From: CAYOZN01 sp964408455
GTDB lineage: Bacteria; Planctomycetota; Phycisphaerae; UBA1845; UTPLA1
Reading direction: 5' to 3'
Assembly (NCBI GenBank): GCA_964408455.1
Contig: CAYOZN010000030.1
Span: 1-64,000, forward strand
DNA length: 64,000 nt
Positions 1 to 7,496 of the stretch are shown here, one piece after another. A model generated the notes under the pieces. That model saw only the letters and a list, made by a program, of their open reading frames with translations, was not told the DNA's origin and did not search any database. The translations under genes were made by a program, and so were the position numbers. Numbering within the stretch: position 1 is the stretch's first letter; every line of letters starts with the position of its first letter.

Positions 1-881
1 TCTTCGATCAATGGCTCGGGCCGGCAATCGAAGCGAAAGTTGCTGCCGCGAACCATGAGTTCGTCGCTGGGGGGCGGAACATCGAACTCGTCGGGGCGCA
101 TCTTCAGCGTGCGGCCTGATCCATCGCACATCACGCCCTCAAAACGGCCAAGCTTGCCGTGCCAGCCCTCGACCAGTTGCGGCTGGTTGACCGGCGAATG
201 CGGCACCGAGTTGGACAGCGCCTGCCACGACACCGAGTCGGCAAAGAGGATCGTCTCCGACGTCGACGGTATACGGCTGGTCGGCCGCATGTAGGGGCCG
301 AACGAGAACCACTTCTCCCAGTCGGAAGACGTTCGGATCACGTTGGCGACATAGCTGGTCCCGGTCTCTTCAAAGACGCTGATGCCGGTCATCAATTCGG
401 GCGATCCGCCCACCAGCGCTGGCGCATCGACCCAGCCCTCGTCGGTCGGGCAGCGAAAGACGCCGTAATCCTCGGCCGAGTGCATCTCGGCATAGCTGAA
501 TATTTCCTTGTTGAGCGGGCGCGTCGACGCCGCGAAATTGTGCCACGGATCATCCGATTCCGCCCATTCGCCGCCGGGGCGCCCGCTGGCCCCACCGTAA
601 TCCCAATAGCCCTCGTTCTCGTAGTAGGGCGCCGACGGGTGTTGCGGGACGATCATGTCGCGGGAATCGGACGTGGCATAAGAGACGCCCGCCTGGCCGA
701 GTGATTTCAGATTGGCCGCACAGCGGGTGCGATTACCTTCCCGCCGCGCTGCGGACATGGCCGGCAGCAGGATGCTCACGAGGATGGCAATGATGGCAAT
801 CACCACCAGCAGCTCGACGAGCGTGAACGCACGGGAGCCCCTCCAGGCCTGCAACTGGTGTTTGCTTCGAATCTGTTTCAT
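1..881 (-). CDS. Prepilin-type N-terminal cleavage/methylation protein (3' end cut by window edge)
   Basis: The reading frame is open from the ATG at 881 down to the window edge, so the C-terminus is missing. After a basic N-terminus comes the class III prepilin signal FTLVELLVVIAIIAILV, followed by LLPAMSAARREGNRTRCAAN, the arrangement of planctomycete pseudopilins. Such proteins are cleaved and N-methylated by a prepilin peptidase and are exported through type II secretion-like machinery. Further on, the segments FRCPTDE and ILFADSVSW are typical of this family, whose members often end in an H-x9-DG motif that would lie beyond the edge. A TAAGAT hexamer about 35 bases upstream could be a -10 box. 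The exact role is unknown. The family call is firm; the function is not. Confidence 0.9.
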   Translation of the reverse strand, partial: MKQIRSKHQLQAWRGSRAFTLVELLVVIAIIAILVSILLPAMSAARREGNRTRCAANLKSLGQAGVSYATSDSRDMIVPQHPSAPYYENEGYWDYGGASGRPGGEWAESDDPWHNFAASTRPLNKEIFSYAEMHSAEDYGVFRCPTDEGWVDAPALVGGSPELMTGISVFEETGTSYVANVIRTSSDWEKWFSFGPYMRPTSRIPSTSETILFADSVSWQALSNSVPHSPVNQPQLVEGWHGKLGRFEGVMCDGSGRTLKMRPDEFDVPPPSDELMVRGSNFRFDCRPEPLIE

Positions 882-1170
882 CGCATATCAGTGGTGAACG
901 GCTTATCGGCCGTATCTTACCGCGCGCGGTTCAGCTTTAGAAACGCCGCGACCTGTGCGCCAGAACCGGATGCGCGCCGCATCGGGCCTTCGCGGGTCCA
1001 AATGCAGGAATGGCAAATACTTAACGCACGGCCGCGAAGCTTCTGGCCGGGCTCGCTGCGTCGGGCGCCCGTTGTAATGGGCGATTCGCCACCGGATTCC
1101 TTACACAGGCACCACGATTCGGCCGCGGCGTTCGATAAACCGGGTTTTCCTGCGCAGTTGAATGCCGTCC

Positions 1171-1914
1171 TCAGCCACCATGACGCTCCGAGCGCAGATC
1201 GATCACCCACGCATCCGGACACCCGGACTGCACCAGCATCGCGGCCAAGCCAAACCAATGCCGCGCCCGATCCAGAACCCACGAGTCCGAACTCGCGACC
1301 ACGCCCGCAAAACTTGCCAGATCGGCATCGACCAAATCGCTCAACGCGACTTCCATCGGCTGCCCGGCCCGGGCTGCAACATCTTCCACCAGTCCTCGCA
1401 ACCGCCCGCTGTTGGACACCGGACGATCGAACAGCCACAGCATCCGTGCCGGCTGGAGGCGAGCCAGAAAGCGCAGGACCATTTCGACAGCCGGCAACGT
1501 CTCCTCGACGCGCCGATATGTTCCGTGAATGCTGGCCAGATCGCGTGCGCAACCGTCCCGCCCCAAGATCACCACACCTCCCGCCAGCGCGCTTTCAACA
1601 GTGATCAGCACGTTGTAGCCGTCGATGGCGATTGCCGCCCCTGACAGGTCTTCCGGTCGCACAGCGCGCCCGCCCCGAGACGAAAGATTCTCATCGCTGC
1701 ACGCGCTGCGAAGCACCGCCATGCGCTGCCGCTGCCGCAAATCATACCGGTTGCCGACAATCGCCAGTGTCGAGTCCTCGGCGTATCCCCGGCTTAACAG
1801 CCAGGACATGTCGTGCACGGCTGATCGCAGCGCGGGAACCATGTCCGCTGCAAACAGGACAGCGTCCTCGGGATGTGCTCCGCGATGGCGACGTCGATCC
1901 GGCACGTCCGGCAT
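1171..1914 (-). CDS. DUF434/DUF5616 domain protein
   Basis: A 247-residue protein if it starts at the ATG at 1914, which has GAAAGG a few bases upstream. The frame stays open for 54 further codons upstream, but that part is low-complexity and unlike the family. The N-terminal half has the DUF434 pattern: HPEDAVLFA, then WLLSRGYAEDSTLAIVGNRY and RQRMAVLRSACSD. The C-terminal half is DUF5616-like, with IDGYNVLITVESAL, RDGCARDLASIHGTYR and VEET. The family is conserved in archaea and scattered bacteria. The C-terminal Asp-rich architecture hints at a PIN/NYN-like nuclease, but this is inference. It stands alone, divergent from the exported protein at 2103. Confidence 0.85.
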   Translation of the reverse strand: MPDVPDRRRHRGAHPEDAVLFAADMVPALRSAVHDMSWLLSRGYAEDSTLAIVGNRYDLRQRQRMAVLRSACSDENLSSRGGRAVRPEDLSGAAIAIDGYNVLITVESALAGGVVILGRDGCARDLASIHGTYRRVEETLPAVEMVLRFLARLQPARMLWLFDRPVSNSGRLRGLVEDVAARAGQPMEVALSDLVDADLASFAGVVASSDSWVLDRARHWFGLAAMLVQSGCPDAWVIDLRSERHGG

Positions 1915-2102
1915 TATGATGCCTTTCGCCGAGCCGTCCCACTCGGCCGAAAGGGCACCACATCCCGCCGTGCTCCCGAGCGCGATTGACCTCGATTCCG
2001 CCGCCAGGCGTGCATATGGGAACCTGCGGACCCGTTGGTGCGTCTCAGACAGGGCGGCTGTAGAATCCGCCGCCACTATGTTCGCACCAACGGAGGATCA
2101 CC

Positions 2103-3641
2103 ATGTCCTGTAAAGAGCTTCTAACGTTAGCCTGTTTCGCAGCCGCCTCGATCACCATTCCTGCCGCGGCCCAGACCGATCAGGACGAGGGGCCGGCCGT
2201 GACCGTCTACTCATCTGCCGATCCGGCCGGCTTCGATCCACAGCGATACATTGCCCAGCAGCGCGCCGGCAATAATCCAAATTACATCTGGCAGGTGCCC
2301 GGGTTCGGCGTCGTGAAGGAACTGCGCACCGTCACGCTTAAGGACGGTCTCAACGACATCGCCTTCACCGACGTCGCCCAGTTCATCGATCCGACCACGG
2401 TCAGTTTTGCCGATCTCACCGACGCCACGGGCACGACCGTCTACGAGCAGAACTTCCAGTTCGATCTCGTCAGCCCATCCAAGTTGCTCGACAAGTACCT
2501 GGATCAGCAGATCTCCGTCTTCGTGCCCAGCGGAGAGTCGGTGGAGCAGGTGACCGGCGTGCTGCTGTCCGCGAGCCAGTCCGATCTGGTGTTGCGAACC
2601 GAGGATGGCCTGCGCATCGTGAACGGCATGGGCAGCTCCATTCAGCTGGGCGATCTGCCGGAGGGCTTCCTGACCAAACCTACGCTTCTCTGGAAGATCG
2701 GCACCACGTCGCCCGGCGAGCACACAATTCGCACGACCTACCAGACGGCGGGCATTACCTGGCGCAGCGACTACAACCTCGTGCTCAATCAGGAGGAAAA
2801 CCTCGGCGATCTCGGTTCCTGGGTGACGCTGCTCAACCTCAGCGGCGCCTCCTACAAGAACGCCCGCCTCAAGTTGATCGCCGGCGACGTGCAGCGCGTG
2901 CAGCCCTACGAGCCCAAGGCCAGATACGCCGGTCGCGCCGCACCGGAGATGGCATTGGCGGATGCCGGCTTCGAAGAAAAGGCATTCTTCGAATATCACC
3001 TCTACACCCTGCCGCGCCGCACAGACATCCTGATGAACACCACGCAGCAGATCACGCTCTTCCCGACGGCCCGCGACGTCGGCGTCGAGAAAATTCTTGT
3101 CTATTACGGCCTGCCCGAGGCCAGCCATTGGGGCTATTGGGCCGAGCCGATGAACGATCGTAATTTCGGCAATCAGTCCAACCCCAAGGTCGACGTCTAT
3201 GTCCGCTTCAAGAACGAAAAGGCGAACAACCTCGGCATGCCGCTGCCCAAGGGCAAGGTGCGTGTCTACAAGCAGGACGAGGCCGACGGCACCCTCGAAT
3301 TTGTCGGCGAAGACCTCATCGACCATACGGCGAAGGACGAAAAAGTGCTGATCAAGCTCGGTCAGTCATTCGACGTCGTCGGCGAGCGGACGCAGACCGA
3401 TTTCACGCTCGATTCCGGCCGCAAGACGATGACCGAATCGTTCCGTGTGCAGATCCGCAATCACAAGGACGCCGAGCAGAGAGTCGTCATCAAGGAGAAT
3501 CTCTACCGCTGGTCCGGCTGGGAGATCGTCAAGCACAGCGATCCGTTCGAGAAAATCGATGCGCGCACGATTCACTTTGAAGTGACCGTGCCGCCAAACG
3601 GTGACAAGACAGTGACATATACAGCGCGGTATCAGTGGTGA
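2103..3641 (+). CDS. Exported DUF4139-like protein
   Basis: A 512-residue protein with a Sec signal peptide ending near PAAA-QT and a strong GGAGG ribosome site 6 bases before the ATG. Segments such as VKELRTVTLKDGLNDIAFTD, FVPSGESVEQVTGVLLSASQ and ITWRSDYNLVLNQEENLGD match the DUF4139 family of beta-rich proteins. The C-terminal half (ILVYYGLPEASHWGYW, then VYVRFKNEKANNLGMPLPKG) and the final VTVPPNGDKTVTYTARYQW fit it as well. Members are exported and of unknown biochemical function. The short gap to the convergent gene at 3662 holds no obvious terminator. The family assignment is from motif memory and is fairly confident. Confidence 0.85.
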   Translation: MSCKELLTLACFAAASITIPAAAQTDQDEGPAVTVYSSADPAGFDPQRYIAQQRAGNNPNYIWQVPGFGVVKELRTVTLKDGLNDIAFTDVAQFIDPTTVSFADLTDATGTTVYEQNFQFDLVSPSKLLDKYLDQQISVFVPSGESVEQVTGVLLSASQSDLVLRTEDGLRIVNGMGSSIQLGDLPEGFLTKPTLLWKIGTTSPGEHTIRTTYQTAGITWRSDYNLVLNQEENLGDLGSWVTLLNLSGASYKNARLKLIAGDVQRVQPYEPKARYAGRAAPEMALADAGFEEKAFFEYHLYTLPRRTDILMNTTQQITLFPTARDVGVEKILVYYGLPEASHWGYWAEPMNDRNFGNQSNPKVDVYVRFKNEKANNLGMPLPKGKVRVYKQDEADGTLEFVGEDLIDHTAKDEKVLIKLGQSFDVVGERTQTDFTLDSGRKTMTESFRVQIRNHKDAEQRVVIKENLYRWSGWEIVKHSDPFEKIDARTIHFEVTVPPNGDKTVTYTARYQW

Positions 3642-3661
3642 GGCGTTGAGATTTACATCGC

Positions 3662-4069
3662 TCACGTGTGCAGCGCCGTTCCGCACTCCGGGCAGATGCC
3701 GCTCACGTTGCCCTGAAGATCGTAGCCGCACTGCCGGCAGTGCCCTCGCGCTGGGACGCCGCCGGAGCGGCCATACTCGATCCCGATCAGCACGCTGGTG
3801 ATGAACAGCAGCAGCCCCAGCGGCAGTATCGCCAGCGCGATGCCGTCGTAACGCCGACCGTGCGCGACCAGCACGTACACCATCGGGCCGATCCACACCG
3901 CCAGCAGCACCGCCAGCCAGCCCATCATGCGGACGTACGAAGACCGCTCCCGCTGCGTGAACATTCGCCCGCCCCGCCACAGGCCCACGCCATAGCCGGC
4001 GGTCGGAGCCAGCAGCGTCCCGACGGCGAGCACGGGAACGAAGAAGAAAATTATCGCCTGGATGGCCAT
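3662..4069 (-). CDS. Small membrane protein with C-terminal zinc ribbon
   Basis: A 135-residue protein. There are three or four hydrophobic segments: residues 3-25 beginning AIQAIIFFFVPVLAVGTLL, a second around MMGWLAVLLAVWIGPMVYVL and a third around LAILPLGLLLFITSVLIG. The C-terminus reads CRQCGYDLQGNVSGICPECG, a CxxC-x12-CxxC zinc ribbon of the YDLxGxxxGxCPECG type seen in many planctomycete membrane proteins. The role is unknown. It is convergent with the DUF4139-like gene and divergent from the gene at 4386. Confidence 0.8.
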   Translation of the reverse strand: MAIQAIIFFFVPVLAVGTLLAPTAGYGVGLWRGGRMFTQRERSSYVRMMGWLAVLLAVWIGPMVYVLVAHGRRYDGIALAILPLGLLLFITSVLIGIEYGRSGGVPARGHCRQCGYDLQGNVSGICPECGTALHT

Positions 4070-4385
4070 GTGCCCTGAACCCAGCCGCCCCGAACGGTTA
4101 ATCGTAACTTTGCCGCTTGACGAAAGTTACACGGGATACTCAACTGCCTCGTCAACGCAACGGATTCACTCGCTTGTCCCGTCTTCCGCCGCCGCCCCAA
4201 ACCGCATGCAAGGCCAGCGCAATCGAAAAACATGATACATCTGAGGTATTCTAACGCGCAGACTGTCCCGGCGGCGCTGCGGATGGGGAGTAGAGCACCT
4301 CTGCCGCAATTCATTGAAAACCATGTCCGGCAAGCCACGCGATGGCCGGGGCAATCGCGTGTGCCGGTACCACTGGAGGAGAGCC
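4070..4385. other. Intergenic region between divergent genes
   Basis: This 316-base stretch holds the 5' regions of two divergent genes. The only structure seen is the inverted repeat at 4103-4129, plus the GGAGG-type ribosome site just before 4386. The reading frames in it look like shadows of neighbouring frames. Confidence 0.6.
4103..4129. promoter_or_regulatory. Perfect 8-bp inverted repeat in divergent promoter region
   Basis: GTAACTTT at 4103-4110 and AAAGTTAC at 4122-4129 are perfect reverse complements separated by 11 bases. It lies 34 bases upstream of the minus-strand gene and about 256 bases before the plus-strand gene. There is no U-tract, so an operator is more likely than a terminator. 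No regulator is recognised. Confidence 0.3.
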
Positions 4386-5114
4386 ATGCAGCCCAGCCAT
4401 ACCATGCGACCCTTTGCCGCCTTTCTCGGCTTCGTCCTGATTCCGGCGGCGATCGTCTCCGCAGGCATCCATACCTGGCGCGTCACCGAAATTTTCAGCA
4501 ACGCCGACGGCACGATCCAGTTCATCGAGTTGACCGAGTGCTGCGGCGGAGCGGGCGAGCTGGGCGTGAATGGCGGCACCATCATCAGCAACGCACACTC
4601 GTTCGACATGATCGGTCTGGGCGTCGCCGGTCCCACCAGCAACAAGAGCGTCCTGATCGCGTCGCAAGGTTTTGCAGACCTGTGCGGCGCGCCTACCCCC
4701 AATTACATCATTCCCAACGGCATGATGCCGCAGTTCTTTTCGCTGACCGCCGACAACGTCCGCTTTGAAGTCTACGGCAACATTCAGTTCACCGCCGGTC
4801 AGTTGCCGCTGGATGGCATCAACTCCCTGCATCGTGCCGTCTCTGGCCCCGCGCCTAACAACCCCTTCGTCGCGCCCAACTCGCCGCGAAACTACGCCGG
4901 CGTCGTCGGCGCCATCGATTTGTCCAACCCCTGCCCCACCACCGCCGGCGACATCGACGGCAGCGGCGCAGTCGACGGCAACGACATCGCCGGCTTTACG
5001 CGCATTCTGCTCGACACCCCTGACGCTGGCGACAGCCAGGCCTGCTTCGACGCCTACTGCGATCCGACGCCCGAGGGCAAGATTTCCGCATTTGTGGACG
5101 ATCTGATCGGCTGA
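4386..5114 (+). CDS. Exported protein with dockerin-like C-terminus
   Basis: A 242-residue protein. The ATG at 4386 is chosen because of the GGAGGAGA ribosome site just upstream and the signal peptide that follows it (FLGFVLIPAAIVSAG). The body (WRVTEIFSNADGTIQFIELT) resembles lamin-tail-like domains of planctomycete exported proteins. The C-terminus contains GDIDGSGAVDGNDIAGFTR followed by a second Asp-containing half, DAYCDPTPEGKISAFVDDL. This resembles a dockerin type I repeat or a calcium-binding EF-like loop. These tails are common in planctomycete secreted proteins and are not evidence of a cellulosome. Function is unknown. Confidence 0.8.
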   Translation: MQPSHTMRPFAAFLGFVLIPAAIVSAGIHTWRVTEIFSNADGTIQFIELTECCGGAGELGVNGGTIISNAHSFDMIGLGVAGPTSNKSVLIASQGFADLCGAPTPNYIIPNGMMPQFFSLTADNVRFEVYGNIQFTAGQLPLDGINSLHRAVSGPAPNNPFVAPNSPRNYAGVVGAIDLSNPCPTTAGDIDGSGAVDGNDIAGFTRILLDTPDAGDSQACFDAYCDPTPEGKISAFVDDLIG

Positions 5115-5197
5115 CCGGCAGGTCTGCTGCAATTTGCGATTTCGCCTCAATCTCAATCGCAGTTCAAGCGGCGCGGCCCGCCGTATGAACCGACGAC

Positions 5198-5998
5198 ATG
5201 CATGAAACGACCTATAGCCCGCGCAAACAATTGAGGAGCAAAAGCCGGGGGCGCAAGACGCCGGTGCCAACAAGCGTGGCACCGGCGTCCCTCTCCGTGG
5301 CCAGCACCGAAGGCCACCGGGCGCGCGCAATTCTACGCCAGGCACGCCGCTGTCTGTCGAAGCGTTCTCCCGCGTTGCTCGTGGCAGCATTGACATCGGT
5401 CGTGTTCGCCTTTTCGTGCGATTCCGAGCCGCCACCAAAAGGCGCTTCCATTGCCTGCCGCACATGCGCGGCGGCCCGTCTCATGAACGACTGGTGCCAG
5501 CGCTGTGACGTTGGGTACATGGCCGGCGTGGCAATCAAATCCCGCAAGCTCTTCGAAGCCCTGGACCCACACGGTCACGAGATCCCCCTCGAACTGCTCA
5601 AGTGCGAAAAATGCCGCGCCGCCATCAAAACCGATGACTATTGCGAAGACTGCCGCATCGGATGGGTCGAAGAAATCGCCCACATGTCGCGCATCAGCTA
5701 CTACGTCGCCCGCGGCGAGCCGCGCGACCTGCGCGGCATTCACTGCGCGACGTGCCTGAAAAACGCCGACGAGCACGGCTGGTGCGATGCCTGCGATCGC
5801 GGAATGGTCGGCAACGTGGCGATCAATATAAGAAGCGACTACCCGGCCGCCTGCCGCGCCTATGACCTGATGATGGCCGCCATCAACGAACTGCCGCGAT
5901 GCGAACGCTGCGCCCTTTGCATCCTGACGGACTTTGAATGCCACATCTGTAAAATCACGTGGAAAGATGGCAAACCCGCCGCCGGCGTCAATCGCTGA
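5198..5998 (+). CDS. Cys-rich protein with four CxxC-x9-CxxC modules
   Basis: A 266-residue protein not recognised as a known family. Residues 59-74 form a hydrophobic stretch ending VFAFSC, a possible lipobox or a single membrane anchor after an unusually long basic N-terminus, so the real start may lie further downstream. Four modules follow with identical internal spacing: C87/C90-C100/C103, C136/C139-C149/C152, C183/C186-C196/C199 and C235/C238-C248/C251, each CxxC-x9-CxxC. The period is 47-52 residues, which suggests an internally duplicated zinc- or metal-binding domain. The 3' end overlaps the convergent selA end by 11 bases. Metal binding is inference. Confidence 0.75.
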   Translation: MHETTYSPRKQLRSKSRGRKTPVPTSVAPASLSVASTEGHRARAILRQARRCLSKRSPALLVAALTSVVFAFSCDSEPPPKGASIACRTCAAARLMNDWCQRCDVGYMAGVAIKSRKLFEALDPHGHEIPLELLKCEKCRAAIKTDDYCEDCRIGWVEEIAHMSRISYYVARGEPRDLRGIHCATCLKNADEHGWCDACDRGMVGNVAINIRSDYPAACRAYDLMMAAINELPRCERCALCILTDFECHICKITWKDGKPAAGVNR

Positions 5999-7394
5999 CG
6001 GCCGGCCGTGCGTACGCCAGCGTGCGAACGCATTCCACCAGCAATTCGAGTTCCGTCTCGCAGACGGCCCGCATGTCGAACACCACCGCCCCATCCGCAA
6101 TGCGCGCCAGCACTGCCGGCACGCCCATTCGCAGCCGCCGAGCCGCGTCGTCCACGCTGATGCCCGCAGGCCGCCAGCACACCACCCACGTCGGCAGCGG
6201 CCACGCAGGCAGCGAGCCCCCGCCGGCGAAACTCTCGTCAGACCGTGCCTCAAACGTGTCACCCGGCCGCGCCGCCGAGAGCAGCGCCAGCAGCCGTTCC
6301 GCCCGTTCGCGCAGGGCGTCCACCGGCTCGTGCAGCGCCGCCAGCAGCGGTATCTCACGCTGCGCCGCCGCCGGATCCTGATACAGCTCCAGCACCGCCT
6401 CCAGCGCGGCGATCGTCAGCTTATCGATGCGTAGTGCCCGCGCCATGGCATCCTTCCGCAATCCCTCGATGATCTCGCGCCGGCCGAGCAGGATGCCCGC
6501 CTGCGGTCCGCCCAGCAGTTTGTCCCCGCTGAAGCTGACCACGTCGGCGCCGTTGCGAAGCGACGCCGTGACCGTCGGCTCGTTCGCCGACTGCCACAGC
6601 GCATCCTCCAGCAGGGCCCCGCTGCCCAGATCGTCGAACATCGGCAGGCCCCGCGCATGCGCCAACGCCACCAACTCGGCGGCGCTCGGGCTCTGCGAAA
6701 AACCGACGACGCGGTAGTTGCTGGTGTGAACGTGCATGATCAGTCCCGTCTTCTCGCCGATGGCCTGCTCGTAATCGCGCAGGTGCGTCTTGTTCGTCGT
6801 GCCGACTTCGCGCAGGATCGCCCCACCGCCCGCCATCACCTCGGGCAGCCGATACGAGCCGCCGATCTCGATGAGCTGCCCGCGTGAGACGATCACCTCT
6901 CGGCCCGCCGCCAGCCCATGCAGCACCAGCATCGTCGCCGCCGCGTTATTGTTGACCACCAGCGCCGCCTCGGCCCGCGTCAGATCGCGAAGAAGCTGCT
7001 CGACGTAATCCCCCCGCCTCCCCCGCTCGCCGGTGTCCAGATCGATCTCCAGGCTGCAATAGCCCGCCGCGACGTTCGCCAGCCGCTCGACGGCCGCTGC
7101 CGGCAGCACGCTTCGCCCCAGGCCGGTGTGCAGCACGACGCCGGTCGCATTAATCACGCGTGCCAGCCGACGGGCACGGCGCGCCCGGATGATTTCCAGT
7201 GCCGCCGACAAGATTGCCGGCTCGCTGACCTCGTCCGCGGCTGCCGATCCGCTTCGGACGCGCTCGCGCAGGGCAGACACTGCGTCGCGCAGCGCCGCCG
7301 ACACCACCGCCCGCGGCCGCCGCGAGAGATCGTCGTCCCGCTCGGCCGCCCTGAGCAGCGCCGTCATGGACGGAATGGAAGCCAGCTCACCCAT
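5988..7394 (-). CDS. selA: L-seryl-tRNA(Sec) selenium transferase
   Basis: A 468-residue PLP enzyme that converts seryl-tRNA(Sec) to selenocysteyl-tRNA(Sec) using selenophosphate. Family signatures are RVINATGVVLHTGLGRS near residue 80, VNNNAAATMLVL, EIGGSYRLPEVM, LREVGTTNKTHLRDYE, FDDLGSGALL and the PLP-lysine motif SFSGDKLLGGPQAGILLGRR. Length matches bacterial SelA. GAGG seven bases before the ATG supports this start. It lies 102 bases downstream of selB on the same strand, the usual selA/selB pairing. Neither selD nor a tRNA(Sec) gene was seen in this window. Confidence 0.97.
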   Translation of the reverse strand: MGELASIPSMTALLRAAERDDDLSRRPRAVVSAALRDAVSALRERVRSGSAAADEVSEPAILSAALEIIRARRARRLARVINATGVVLHTGLGRSVLPAAAVERLANVAAGYCSLEIDLDTGERGRRGDYVEQLLRDLTRAEAALVVNNNAAATMLVLHGLAAGREVIVSRGQLIEIGGSYRLPEVMAGGGAILREVGTTNKTHLRDYEQAIGEKTGLIMHVHTSNYRVVGFSQSPSAAELVALAHARGLPMFDDLGSGALLEDALWQSANEPTVTASLRNGADVVSFSGDKLLGGPQAGILLGRREIIEGLRKDAMARALRIDKLTIAALEAVLELYQDPAAAQREIPLLAALHEPVDALRERAERLLALLSAARPGDTFEARSDESFAGGGSLPAWPLPTWVVCWRPAGISVDDAARRLRMGVPAVLARIADGAVVFDMRAVCETELELLVECVRTLAYARPAVSD

Positions 7395-7496
7395 TGCGCA
7401 TCCTCAATTCACGGAATTCATTGCACACTAACCCGAAGCGCCAGCGAGGATGACACCGCAGCACGTCGCGCAGCCGCGCTTCGCCCCCAGCACCGC

